A DNA stretch of 64,000 bases from Nesterenkonia sp. Act20 (GTDB lineage: Bacteria > Actinomycetota > Actinomycetes > Actinomycetales > Micrococcaceae). Numbering within the stretch: the stretch's first letter is position 1; every line of letters starts with the position of its first letter. The notes under the pieces were generated by a model. The model ran no database searches. It had not been told where the DNA came from and saw only the letters and a list, made by a program, of their open reading frames with translations. A program made the position numbers and the translations under genes. Below, in pieces: positions 18,667 to 27,715 of the stretch. Location: assembly GCF_019173455.1 (NCBI RefSeq), contig NZ_JADPQH010000002.1, positions 263,490 through 327,489 on the forward strand, given 5' to 3'.

Positions 18667-19527
18667 CTACTGAGACGCAGACCGCGGCCCGAGCGTCTCC
18701 AGAAATTCAAGGACGGCGCTGGCCGTGATTTCGGGCTGCTGGGACTGGGGGTAGTGTCCGGCGTCAGGCACCAGCACCACCTCAGGCTGGCGGGTCGATT
18801 GGGTCAATGACTCACCGATCCACCGGGCCTCCGCGGCGGGGTCCGGAAAATCGGGGTCACGCTCCCCCATGATGATCAGCACGGGAGCACTCACCTGTCC
18901 CAGTCGTTTCTCCGCAGGATCGTGATCGGTCTCGCGGGTGGTCTGCGAGAACGCCCTCCCATAGGCCGGTCGACGCAGGCTCGCGATCACCGTCTCACGG
19001 TACAGGGTGAAGTCCTCGGGCTTCGTCCCGGAGTACAGCGTGGGCATATAGGCCTTCCACATCCTCGCCACCCAGAAAGGCGCGGTCATCGCCCGGAACA
19101 CCGCCTTCATGAGCGCCCCGGCGGAAGGGTTGCGCACGAAGGGTCCGATCAGCACCAGACCCGTGACCTGCTCGGGATGCTCGGCTGCAACGATCACCCC
19201 GGCACCGGCCGCCAACGAGTTCCCCAGGATGACCGCCGATCCGCCGAGCTCGTCGATGAGTGCGTGGATGTCCGAGGCGGTCTCCGGACCGCCGTAGGAG
19301 GAGAAGCTGGTGTCGCTGTCCCCGTGTCCGCGCAGGTCGGTGCTGGCGACGGTGTATCCGGCCTTGATCAGCGCGGGAGCCAGGAAGCGGTAGGAGGAAC
19401 GAAGTTCTCCCATTCCTGGGACCAGGACGAGCAACGGGCCGATGCCCTGCACCTCGTAGCCGATCCGCCCTTCAGGGCGCTGGAGGTACTGGGTGGAGGG
19501 GGCGGCATCCGCAGCAGAGGCGCTCAT
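18667..19527 (-). CDS. Alpha/beta hydrolase
   Basis: A 286-aa alpha/beta-hydrolase fold enzyme. Visible features are the oxyanion region LVLVPGMGELRSSYRFLAP, TDLRGHGDSD after strand 4, the nucleophile elbow ILGNSLAAGAG with Ser, an acid in MGERDPDFPDP and a late catalytic His in VPDAGHYPQSQQPE. There is no signal peptide. It follows the DUF5719 gene on the same strand after 90 bases. The substrate is unknown; esterase or haloperoxidase-like relatives are most common. Confidence 0.88.
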   Translation of the reverse strand: MSASAADAAPSTQYLQRPEGRIGYEVQGIGPLLVLVPGMGELRSSYRFLAPALIKAGYTVASTDLRGHGDSDTSFSSYGGPETASDIHALIDELGGSAVILGNSLAAGAGVIVAAEHPEQVTGLVLIGPFVRNPSAGALMKAVFRAMTAPFWVARMWKAYMPTLYSGTKPEDFTLYRETVIASLRRPAYGRAFSQTTRETDHDPAEKRLGQVSAPVLIIMGERDPDFPDPAAEARWIGESLTQSTRQPEVVLVPDAGHYPQSQQPEITASAVLEFLETLGPRSASQ

Positions 19528-19617
19528 AGCGGCTATGGTCCTCAGTCGCAGCAGACGGAGTCAAGGGTTCCCGGTTCGGCGCAACAACGTCAGCGCAACA
19601 ACGTCAGCGCATCGGCT

Positions 19618-21744
19618 TCATCTCAACAGCCGGACCGGGACATACTGCTCCGCTCCGCGCAGCTGCTCCACCGGGGAGAGACTGATCTGGTCCTGCCCGG
19701 CCGTGGTGGCGAGCATCGCGTGGAGGCTTCCCTCACCGGTGAGCTCGGGTGCAGAGAAGACGACGACGGCGGCCCCCGCCTCGCTGCCCTCCGGTTCGGC
19801 CTCGGCGATATCTTCCGCAGAGATCACCGCGGCGCCGTCGGCCGGAACCTCCACGGTCTCTTCCTCGCCGAACTCGCCCTCGGTGTCCATCACGCGGTAG
19901 CCGATGCTTCCGGAGGCGCCGGAGCCGAAGAGCCGCAGCTCCGAGTCCCCGAGCTCCGGCAGCAGCGCGCCGGAGCCTTCGGCCAGAGCCTCGGTCGGCG
20001 CGGCCCAGCTGAAGTCGCTGCTCTGGGCGGATTCGCTGCGCACTGCGGCGTGGGCGGGCACATCGGTGCGCACGCGGATATCGGTCACCCCGGGCTCCAG
20101 GCCCTGCAGCTCGATGACGTCGACCTCGCCGCCGTCCACCGTGAAGACACCCGGGGTGTCGAGGCTCTGCTGCCCGTCCTCGCCGTAGACCTGGACCTCC
20201 ACGGTGGCTCCCTGGTTTCCGGGCACGTGGATCCACAGCTCTGGCGGGGTGGGTCCGGCCTGCTCAGCGTCTTGTGCACCGTCATCGGTGTCCTCGGCGG
20301 TGTCTTCGTCGGCGTCCGTCTCGGCGATGCCCTCGGGCACGGTGATGTCCGGCAGCACATGACTGGTCCCCGCCTCGGTGAGCCCGGGGAGGAACTCGAT
20401 GCCGGTGCCGGTGGTCCCGGAGGCGCGGGAAGACTGCAGCTGGGCGGTGACCGGCGCACCCGAGGAGCGCACGGAGACGCCCAGGTCCGTTCCGGCGGAG
20501 GCCAGCCCGGCGATGTTCACCGCCCGGGTGGTCTGGCCCGGGACCACGACGGAGCGTGCGCCTGAGGTTCCGCGGTCCCCCTCGGAGTCCACGCTGTTGA
20601 CCTCCACGGTGGCCGCGCGATCAAAGGGGTTCGCCAGGGTCAACAGTGAGGATGCGCCGGCGGCGATCTCGGGGCCGAAGAACCACTGCGAACGCTCGGG
20701 CGCGGTGCACTGTCCCACCGCGAGACCCGCCACGGATCCCGCGTCGGCCTGGTACTCATACAGGCCTGCGGCAGCCAGCGGGCTGCCGTCGGCCGCTGCC
20801 TCCACGCTGAGCAGCGGAGGGCGGACCGGGTCGGAGGAGGATTCGTAGACGGCCTCGCGCTGCGACAGCGGATCACTCGACTCAGCATCCCCGGACTCGG
20901 CCTCTGCCTCCTGTTCACCGGAGCCTTCGGTGAGCGTGACGTCGTTGACGCGGGATTCCTCGTTCAGCTGCGACCATTCAGCGGCGGGAAAGCTGCCGCT
21001 GAGGTCCGTGGCGAAGAGCACTGCGGAGAACCGTGAGGTGGCGGTCGCATCACGCTCCCGGTACTCCAGCTCCCCCTCGGTGGTCAGCGAATCGGGCTGC
21101 CCCGGCATCGGCGGACAGATGAAGCTCTGCCCGGTGCGCGGCGCCGCGACTGACGCGGCACCCAGTGCGGCGGCTGCCCCTTGATCGACTTCGGAGGTCC
21201 CGGCGGCAGCCTCGGAGCGTGAATCCACCAATCCGTCCAGCACCACGGACCCCACCATGGCGGCGAGCACGCCGGCGGTCACGACGACGGCGGCCGTGCG
21301 GCTCCGAGCGCCACTGCGGCCCCCCGCGCTCATGCTTGCGTCTTCCTGCGGGCGGCCTGCGCGGGACCGACGGTCCCTCCGCGAGCCGCGGGCCCTGGGC
21401 GATGGGGTGGCTGCGGCGGCTGCAGCTGGGGTGACAGCTGGGGCTGTGTGGGCCGCTGGGGCTGCCGAGGAAGACTTGCGCGTCTCGGATGCGTCGCGAG
21501 CCTTGGCAGCCTTGCGGGCCTCAGATTCCTTGCGCGCCTGGGCCGCACTCTGCTTCTCGGCGCGGAGCTGTGACTCCTGCTCCTCACGCAGACGCTTCTC
21601 CTCCGCCCGCAGCTCGGCGCGAGCCGCGTCGGCCTCCTGTTTCGCCTTCTGTGTGGCGGCGCGTTCCTGTTCACGGATCGCGCGTTCGCGGGCGCGGCGC
21701 TGCTCCTTGATGAGCTTCTTGACCTTGACCTTCTTGGCGCTCAT
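19618..21744 (-). CDS. DUF5719 family membrane-anchored protein
   Basis: A 708-aa protein. Residues 1-100 form a highly charged coiled coil (KKVKVKKLIKEQRRARERA onward), followed by an Ala/Pro-rich linker and one membrane helix (about 150-170, VVVTAGVLAAMVGSVVL). A large acidic extracellular part follows with repeated beta-rich units such as SLLTLANPFDRAATVEV and LWIHVPGNQGATVEVQVYG. This matches DUF5719, found in Actinobacteria next to a large glycosyltransferase, as here. It overlaps the glycosyltransferase stop by 4 bases (ATGA). A cell-envelope role is inferred. Confidence 0.85.
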   Translation of the reverse strand: MSAKKVKVKKLIKEQRRARERAIREQERAATQKAKQEADAARAELRAEEKRLREEQESQLRAEKQSAAQARKESEARKAAKARDASETRKSSSAAPAAHTAPAVTPAAAAAATPSPRARGSRRDRRSRAGRPQEDASMSAGGRSGARSRTAAVVVTAGVLAAMVGSVVLDGLVDSRSEAAAGTSEVDQGAAAALGAASVAAPRTGQSFICPPMPGQPDSLTTEGELEYRERDATATSRFSAVLFATDLSGSFPAAEWSQLNEESRVNDVTLTEGSGEQEAEAESGDAESSDPLSQREAVYESSSDPVRPPLLSVEAAADGSPLAAAGLYEYQADAGSVAGLAVGQCTAPERSQWFFGPEIAAGASSLLTLANPFDRAATVEVNSVDSEGDRGTSGARSVVVPGQTTRAVNIAGLASAGTDLGVSVRSSGAPVTAQLQSSRASGTTGTGIEFLPGLTEAGTSHVLPDITVPEGIAETDADEDTAEDTDDGAQDAEQAGPTPPELWIHVPGNQGATVEVQVYGEDGQQSLDTPGVFTVDGGEVDVIELQGLEPGVTDIRVRTDVPAHAAVRSESAQSSDFSWAAPTEALAEGSGALLPELGDSELRLFGSGASGSIGYRVMDTEGEFGEEETVEVPADGAAVISAEDIAEAEPEGSEAGAAVVVFSAPELTGEGSLHAMLATTAGQDQISLSPVEQLRGAEQYVPVRLLR

Positions 21745-24700
21745 CCTCGGCGTCCTTCCAGCTCATCGGTGTCAGCCACCGGCAGGATGCGTGATCCGCG
21801 CGGCAACGGGATCGCAATCAGCACCACCAGCAGCAGGAACACCCCCAGAATGATCAGGATCGGCAGCTGGTACGGGCTGCGATGCTCGGCGCTCAGCTCA
21901 CCCTGCAGACTCTCGCCCTGATCGGCGATCGCCTCAGCGGGCAGCTCGAAGCGCTGGGTCCAGGCTGCTGAACTCTCGGTGCCTTCGGTGGCAGCTTCCT
22001 GCGGTACGGGCGCCGCATCGAGGGCCTGACCCTCCCAGGTGGCCTGCCAGCCGTTCGCGTCTTCTGTGGCGAGCTCCAGCAGATACTCGCCGTCGGGCTC
22101 CAGGCCGAGCCCGCCGTCGTCGTCGGTGACCTCCTGCAGGTCCACGTTGAGCTGGTGGTCCTCCGCCGGCAGCAGCGCCTGCACCTCACCCTGGGAATCC
22201 ACGATCCTGGCCCATGCGGTCGGCACCCCGGAGATGCCCTGCGTGGCGGGAAGCAGGTTCTCGTCGTCGACCTCGGCGCGCCAGAGCTCGCCGCGGTCGG
22301 TCGTTCCCACGGAGATGAGCCCGGCGGCCGTGTCCACGGCGTCGGTCAGTGCGTCGGGCTCGTTCGCGTCGATCAAGACATAGCCGATCCCCAGCTCGGA
22401 CATCAGCTCCGCGGTCTGCACCGCGCCGGGGGTGACCAGCGCGGCGATGAGCGCGGAGAGCCGCTGATCCGCCGTGGAGAACTCGACCGCATCGGTCCCG
22501 GTCTCCACCGCAGTTCCACCGGTGCCGCCGAGCAGCTCGGGGATGCGCTCAGGCTGCGCCCACAGCGGGGCGTCGCCGGCGGCGACCACCGAGCGGGACT
22601 TGTCCAGCGTGCGTCCCTCCCCGGAGACCAGCTCCCCGATCACACCGGGATTGGCCGAGGAGAGCACCAGGGTCCGCAGCTGGGCGGGACCGGTCCCCTG
22701 GTCCGCCGCAGTGGCGGGGAGCTGGCGCACGGAGCCTGGCTCGATGAGCGTCGGCGCGGCGTTGACGGCGGTCAGCGGCTGACCGGTGAGCGTCGCGCCG
22801 GGAGCCATGCGGGGGCTGTAGAAGAGCACCAGCGAGGCTCCGATGGAGAGCACCAGCAGCGTGGAGATCACCGGGGTGATGGTGCCGCCCACGCGGGGGA
22901 AGGCCAGCGGGAAGCGGTCCAGTGAGGCCATGCCGGCGGCGAGCAGGCAGAACAGCATGACCGAGACCACCGGACCGGGATTACCGCCGATCACGGCGGT
23001 GCCGTCGGATCCCGCGGCGAGCAGCGAGACCAGCACCGACAGGCCCAGGGCCCCGAGCAGGAGCACCCCCGCGACGATCGGCAGCGGGCGGGTGCGGCTG
23101 CCGGTGAACATCCCCAGCAGCGCGATCAGCAGCAGCGGAAGTCCGATCAGCAGCGCGATGCGCAGGTTCCAGAAGTCACCCTCCAAGTAGCCCGGCAGCC
23201 AGGAGCCGGAGGCCGCCGCGGCGGCGAGGCCTGCTGCGGGGTCGAAGGTGCGGGAGAAGCCGAGCAGCTGCTGCCACACCGGAGCGGCATCGGCAGCCAG
23301 TGCCCGGCCCGGCTCATGGGCGAGCACGGCGGCCAGGTTCTTGCCCTGGGTCAGCACCGAGGCGAGCATCGGCACGGCCACTGCCACAGAGGTCAGCGGG
23401 ATGAGCCAGAGCGGGCGTCCGCGCCGGCCCAGCACGAGCGCCAGCACCACACCCAGGATCACCACGAGCGGCAGCAGCGCCGGGGAGGCCGCAGTGAGCA
23501 CCATCAGCAGCAGCGCGGCGCCGGTGGCGTATTCCCAGCTCCCGGCCACACCCAGGCCGACGGCGGCGCGACCCACCGCACGCACGGTGGCGACCACTGC
23601 CACGGGCAGCAGAATGTGGACCAGCACCGCACCGATGCGACCCTCCCCCACGGCGATGTGCAGGGTGGGCATCGCGGCCCAGAGCAGCGCGGAGACCACG
23701 CGTCGTGAAGCTTTGGTGGACCAGAGTCCCGCGGCGTACCAGGCGGTCAGCGCGCTCAGCGGCAGCGCCAGGATCAACAGCCAGACCAGCACGGCCGAAC
23801 CGTGGCCCAGGCTCAGCGCGGAGACGGCAAGCAGTATCAGGTTGAAGGGGTCCGCGGCGGAGCGCACCCCGAGGCTGTCCAGGGACAGGAAGCTGATGGT
23901 GTTGTCGAAGACCTCCTGCAGCGAACCGGCCACCGGCAGCGCGGCACCGCCGGTGATGGCCTCGGCGGAGAGCAGGCCGCGGAAGGCCAACAGCGAGGCT
24001 CCGACCAGGGCGAGCATCATCAGGAACAGGCCGAGGCGGTCGCCGGAGCGGCGGGAGGGCATCTCATCGAAGGCGCCGTCGGAGGCACCGACCTCGAGCA
24101 GCGCGTCCTCGTTGTTCTCCCGCTCGCCGGTGTCCTCGGGCTCCCCGTAGAAGCCAGGGGTGAATCGGGTGCGCGGCGCGGAGACGGTCTCCGCCGTCAT
24201 GACGGTCTGCCGCTGGTGGCGGATCACCGCCGAGCTCAGCACCATCTTCGACTCGAGGGCGCGTCCGGCGCGCAGATGCTTGGCAGGGGACTCGATCTGT
24301 TCATCGCGGCTGAGCCGCGCCAAGGCTGCCTTGCGCCCCTGAGCGTCGAACCGGCGGGTGTGCGCCGTGGTGCCGATGCCCAGCAGCGCGCGCACGGCGG
24401 CGAAGAACTGGCCGATTCCGGCGTCGGGGACCTTGACCACGATCAGCCCGATCAGACGCAGCAGCGCCGCTGCCCACATGCCGACCCACAGGAACGGGAC
24501 GGCCAGCGGGCTGGCGTTGACCAGCCGGCGGCGGATCTGACCGATGCGCTGCTCGGCGGGAAGGTAGAGCGTGCCGCCGAGGCGGTGCACGATGTCTCGG
24601 CGCGGCGGCTCTTCACGCAGGACCCGCGCAGTGGGCTCGATGACGATGTGCGCGCCGACCTCGCGGGCGCGGCGGCAGAACTGCGCGGAGGCGTAGTCTC

Positions 24701-25424
24701 CGCTCAGCCCTGGGTCGAAGCCTCCGAGGTCACCGAAGAGCGAGGCGTGGACGAGCATCCCCTCCCCGGAGACGGCGGGGATGGCGTCGCGGCCGTCGTA
24801 CTGGCCCTGGTCCAGCTCCTTGGGCTCGGTCTGTGTGAGCACCTCCCCGGAGCGGGCGCTGAAGAGGCCGACATTGACCAGCCGCTCAGGGGTCTCGGCG
24901 GCGAGCTGCTTCGCTCCGATGACCTGGATCTCGGTGTGGCGCTCCTCGTCCTTGACTGTGAACAACCGCTCCTCGAGCCGCTCCAGGGCGTCCGAGGTGG
25001 GGATGGTGCCGGCCGGCAGGATCCAGAGCCATTGGTGGCGAGGGTTGAAGCCATCGGGAAGCTGGCGCTCCACACTGCGCCAGAGCTGGGTGTTCTTGGT
25101 GCCGCCGGGACCGGTGGTCGCGGTCTGGTGAGCTTGACGTCGGTCCTCGAGCAGCTGGGAACGCAGCGATCGGGAAAGGTCCTGGATGCCGCGGTAGCCG
25201 GGGGCGGCGAGCTCGATGACGCTGTCCGGGTGGCGCGTCTGCACCGCGAGTGCCTCGCGGGTGCGCTCGACGGCGCTGCTGGGCTGCTCGACCGAGTCCG
25301 AATCACCAGCGGGGGTGCGGTAACCCTGCTCAGCGCGGTGTGACTGGCCTGGGGCAGACGGCAAATCGCCGCCGTCGTGCAGAACGACAGCGGCGATATG
25401 GGGTCCAGAATGACCGTTGATCAG
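21741..25424 (-). CDS. Large membrane glycosyltransferase (GT2-like head), probable CUG start
   Basis: A 1,227-aa protein if started at CTG 25424. The N-terminal half is a divergent GT-A domain: HIAAVVLHDGG forms the first strand, ALAVQTRHPDSVIEL follows, and SLFGDLGGFDPGLSGD with a late EPTARVLREEP match the acceptor-side region of family 2 transferases. The C-terminal half has many membrane helices and a final extracellular domain. The first ATG-like alternative, TTG at 25364, would delete the first Rossmann strand. CTG 25424 overlaps the whiB stop as CTGA, giving a 4-base coupling. No ATG or GTG exists in frame before a stop. Role is probably cell-wall polysaccharide assembly. Confidence 0.8.
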   Translation of the reverse strand: MINGHSGPHIAAVVLHDGGDLPSAPGQSHRAEQGYRTPAGDSDSVEQPSSAVERTREALAVQTRHPDSVIELAAPGYRGIQDLSRSLRSQLLEDRRQAHQTATTGPGGTKNTQLWRSVERQLPDGFNPRHQWLWILPAGTIPTSDALERLEERLFTVKDEERHTEIQVIGAKQLAAETPERLVNVGLFSARSGEVLTQTEPKELDQGQYDGRDAIPAVSGEGMLVHASLFGDLGGFDPGLSGDYASAQFCRRAREVGAHIVIEPTARVLREEPPRRDIVHRLGGTLYLPAEQRIGQIRRRLVNASPLAVPFLWVGMWAAALLRLIGLIVVKVPDAGIGQFFAAVRALLGIGTTAHTRRFDAQGRKAALARLSRDEQIESPAKHLRAGRALESKMVLSSAVIRHQRQTVMTAETVSAPRTRFTPGFYGEPEDTGERENNEDALLEVGASDGAFDEMPSRRSGDRLGLFLMMLALVGASLLAFRGLLSAEAITGGAALPVAGSLQEVFDNTISFLSLDSLGVRSAADPFNLILLAVSALSLGHGSAVLVWLLILALPLSALTAWYAAGLWSTKASRRVVSALLWAAMPTLHIAVGEGRIGAVLVHILLPVAVVATVRAVGRAAVGLGVAGSWEYATGAALLLMVLTAASPALLPLVVILGVVLALVLGRRGRPLWLIPLTSVAVAVPMLASVLTQGKNLAAVLAHEPGRALAADAAPVWQQLLGFSRTFDPAAGLAAAAASGSWLPGYLEGDFWNLRIALLIGLPLLLIALLGMFTGSRTRPLPIVAGVLLLGALGLSVLVSLLAAGSDGTAVIGGNPGPVVSVMLFCLLAAGMASLDRFPLAFPRVGGTITPVISTLLVLSIGASLVLFYSPRMAPGATLTGQPLTAVNAAPTLIEPGSVRQLPATAADQGTGPAQLRTLVLSSANPGVIGELVSGEGRTLDKSRSVVAAGDAPLWAQPERIPELLGGTGGTAVETGTDAVEFSTADQRLSALIAALVTPGAVQTAELMSELGIGYVLIDANEPDALTDAVDTAAGLISVGTTDRGELWRAEVDDENLLPATQGISGVPTAWARIVDSQGEVQALLPAEDHQLNVDLQEVTDDDGGLGLEPDGEYLLELATEDANGWQATWEGQALDAAPVPQEAATEGTESSAAWTQRFELPAEAIADQGESLQGELSAEHRSPYQLPILIILGVFLLLVVLIAIPLPRGSRILPVADTDELEGRRG

Positions 25425-26020
25425 AGTGCTCTCTTCCGCAGCTTGCGCCGCTCCCGCTCGGACAGCCCGCCCCAGATGCCGAAGCGCTCGTCATTACCCA
25501 GCGCGTAGTCCAGGCACTCCTGCTTGACCGTGCAGGCGCCGCAGACCTTCTTCGCGTCACGGGTGGAGCCGCCCTTCTCGGGGAAGAACGCCTCCGGGTC
25601 GGTCTGCGCGCACAGCGCATCGACCTGCCAGGCGAGCTCGCCCTCGATCTCCTCGGTGGGGACCAGCGGGGGCAGACCCAGCCAGGTGGTGGTGGAGGAC
25701 TCGGAGGAGCGGGGCTCCGCCGTCGCCGGTCTCGACGTCTCTGGCCTGGACGTCTCTGGTCTGGACGTTTCAGTGCGGCGGGAAGGTGCCTCACTGAGTG
25801 CCGTGACCGAGGACGGTGCGTCTGCCTCACGCTCGGACTCCTCGTGAGCCGCGAGGAAGGCGGTAGCCTGATCTTCGAGAGCCTTGCCGTGCTCCAGACG
25901 CTCAGCGGCCTGGGGATCAGCAGGGTCCACGAACCAATCAGCAGGAACCTCGAGACCCGTCCTGCGGGTTATGGCCGTAGTGCCAGGCTGTTCTTCGCCC
26001 AGCCGCGCTGCGTTCCCCAT
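25421..26020 (-). CDS. WhiB family iron-sulfur regulator with long N-terminal extension
   Basis: A 199-aa protein. The C-terminal 85 residues are a WhiB domain of the WhiB2/WhcD kind: Cys137 (DALCAQTDPEAFF), Cys160, Cys163 and Cys169 in VCGACTVKQECL bind the [4Fe-4S] cluster. GIWGG (181-185) and a basic ERRKLRKR tail follow. WhiB2-like proteins are usually about 85-130 aa. Here about 110 extra residues precede TTWLGLPPLVPTEE and include a tandem TSRPE repeat. ATG 26020 has GGGAGG 8 bases upstream. It heads an operon with the glycosyltransferase and DUF5719 genes, so cell division or envelope control is likely. Confidence 0.92.
   Translation of the reverse strand: MGNAARLGEEQPGTTAITRRTGLEVPADWFVDPADPQAAERLEHGKALEDQATAFLAAHEESEREADAPSSVTALSEAPSRRTETSRPETSRPETSRPATAEPRSSESSTTTWLGLPPLVPTEEIEGELAWQVDALCAQTDPEAFFPEKGGSTRDAKKVCGACTVKQECLDYALGNDERFGIWGGLSERERRKLRKRAL
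25731..25770. repeat. 15-base tandem repeat inside whiB
   Basis: The unit GACGTCTCTGGCCTG is repeated nearly three times and encodes consecutive TSRPE pentapeptides in the WhiB N-terminal extension. Copies differ by one or two bases, which suggests recent expansion by slippage. Confidence 0.75.
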
Positions 26021-26200
26021 CAAAGGGCCTCCCGAGAATTATTCCTGCCGTGTACTGCCCCTAATTACACTGGCGTAAGTAACCATCCGTCAAGTGCGCG
26101 ACTTAAGTTCCCACTATCAGACCCCCAACCCCTCGATCACGCCCGACACGCCGCCAAAAATCAGCTCGGCGCGAGGCGTGGCGGCCCCAGGAGGACTTTT

Positions 26201-27106
26201 ATGACACCGCTCACACTTTCAGGCTCACCCGATCAGGTTCCGCAGACCTTCCCCGCCCTGCTGGACCTCCTCGAATCACGCCCCCAGCCGGCCGTGACCT
26301 GGTACGGCGGCGCCGTGGACGCCGACGGTGCCGAACGTGTGGAGCTCTCCGGACGGGTGCTGCAGAACTGGGCGGTCAAGCTCATCGGGCTCTTCACCCA
26401 GGAATCTGAGCTCGAGCCCGGCGACGCGGTCCTCGTGGACGCCGATGCGCACTGGAAGGCTGCCGCGGTGGTCCTGGCCGCAGGAGCGCTCGGGTGGTCG
26501 GTCACCGTGACCGCGTCCGGAGCCGCGTCTGAAGCTTCGTCCGAGGCGGCCGAGGCCGCGTCTGAAGCTGCGTCTGGGGCGGCCGAGGCCGACGACGACG
26601 CCCGCGCAGCCGCCGCCGCAGCGCTGGCTCCTGCGCTGATCATCACGGACCGGCCGGGTGACTGGACCGGTGCCGGCGCGTTGGCACAGTCCCTCGGGGA
26701 GGCAGAGCTTGCGGCGCTCTCCCCCGGGCTGCTGGACGCCTCCTACGAGGAGGCCACGGGTGAGGCCCTGCCCGCATGGGTGCTGGACATCTCCGCGGAG
26801 GTCCGTCAGCACCCGGACCAGCTGCCCGCACCCCTGACCCCCGTGGCGCTCCCCGAGGCTGATGAGCAGTCCTCTGCACAAGGGGGCCTCGTGCTCACCG
26901 GCGGCGAACCGAGCGTGGACTGGCAGGATTGGACGCTCGACCGCTGGGGCGCAGGCGTGGAGGCCACCGGGCCGGCCGGCGTCGTCGTCCTGGCGCAGCT
27001 GCTTCAGGCCTGGGCGCACAGCCGCCCTGTCGTGCTCTTCCAAGGCGATCCCGCGGCACAGCCCGCCGCCTGGGAGCAGCTGCTGCGCAATGAAGGCGTG
27101 AGCTAA
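26201..27106 (+). CDS. TIGR03089 family protein
   Basis: A 301-aa actinobacterial protein resembling a truncated, inactive acyl-AMP-ligase N-terminal domain. Recognisable parts are PQPAVTWYGGAVDADGAERV, LSGRVLQNWAVKLIGLF and GDAVLVDADAHWKAAAVVLA. An Ala/Glu/Ser repeat (about residues 106-130) is inserted. ATG 26201 has GGAGG 6 bases upstream. It is divergent from whiB across 180 bases. Members of this family often lie beside LCP and wall glycan genes; biochemical function is unknown. Confidence 0.82.
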   Translation: MTPLTLSGSPDQVPQTFPALLDLLESRPQPAVTWYGGAVDADGAERVELSGRVLQNWAVKLIGLFTQESELEPGDAVLVDADAHWKAAAVVLAAGALGWSVTVTASGAASEASSEAAEAASEAASGAAEADDDARAAAAAALAPALIITDRPGDWTGAGALAQSLGEAELAALSPGLLDASYEEATGEALPAWVLDISAEVRQHPDQLPAPLTPVALPEADEQSSAQGGLVLTGGEPSVDWQDWTLDRWGAGVEATGPAGVVVLAQLLQAWAHSRPVVLFQGDPAAQPAAWEQLLRNEGVS

Positions 27107-27136
27107 GCGCGCATCCAAGCTCGGTGCCCATCTGTT

Positions 27137-27194
27137 GGGCAGAAATCGTCGGAATAGGCGCCCCGACGGGCCGCCATTCCGACGATTTCTGCCC
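27137..27194. terminator. Large hairpin between convergent genes, probable bidirectional terminator
   Basis: Arms of 19 bases (27137-27155 and 27176-27194) are perfect complements: GGGCAGAAATCGTCGGAAT and its reverse. They are extended inward by GGCG/CGCC with one bulged A and by CCC/GGG. It lies between the TIGR03089 and GtrA stops, and its right arm touches the GtrA stop codon. Confidence 0.75.
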
Positions 27195-27715
27195 TATCGA
27201 TGAGGTTGCGCCCCTGGGCGGGCGGCGTCGGCGGCTGGATCCTGCTCGGTGGGCAGGTCTGCGGCGTGGGTGCGATCGGTCGTGAAGACCCAGTACTTAT
27301 AGGCGAAGAACCGGAAGATGGTGGCCAGCACGAGCCCGATCACGTTGCCGGCCACGAATACCTCGGTCACCGAGGTCAGGCCCAGCACATACTTCGCGAT
27401 GCCCACACAGCCGGTCTGGATGCCGAGCCCGATCGCGTTCATCACCAGGAACAGCACCAGCTCCCGGGCCTTCCCGGTGGAGCGCTTGTGCCGGAAGGTC
27501 CAATAGCGGTTGGCCACCCAGGAGAACAGCGTGGCGACGACGCCGGCCACCACCTTCGCCTTGAGCTGCGAGTCGTCCATCGGCCCGCTGATCAGCCAGA
27601 GGAAGATCGCGGAGTCGATGATGAACGCGACACCGCCGACGGCGCCGAACTTCGCGACCTCGCGCCACAGCGTGACGATGAGCTCGCGGATGCGCCAGTA
27701 CAGCTTCTTGATCAT
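27194..27715 (-). CDS. GtrA family membrane protein
   Basis: A 173-aa protein with four hydrophobic segments. The signatures FGAVGGVAFIIDSAIFLWL, then VANRYWTFRHKR and FRFFAYKYWVF, are typical of GtrA proteins. These act in flipping or supplying polyprenyl-linked sugars for envelope glycans. It overlaps the end of manA by 4 bases, so mannose metabolism and a lipid-linked sugar transporter share an operon. The C-terminal tail is hydrophilic. Confidence 0.9.
   Translation of the reverse strand: MIKKLYWRIRELIVTLWREVAKFGAVGGVAFIIDSAIFLWLISGPMDDSQLKAKVVAGVVATLFSWVANRYWTFRHKRSTGKARELVLFLVMNAIGLGIQTGCVGIAKYVLGLTSVTEVFVAGNVIGLVLATIFRFFAYKYWVFTTDRTHAADLPTEQDPAADAARPGAQPHR

Noticed and set aside
19618-25424. 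Long opposite-strand open frames across DUF5719 and the glycosyltransferase
   Set aside because: They mirror the codon bias of high-GC genes, give low-complexity Arg/Gly/Ala peptides and have no domain or ribosome site.
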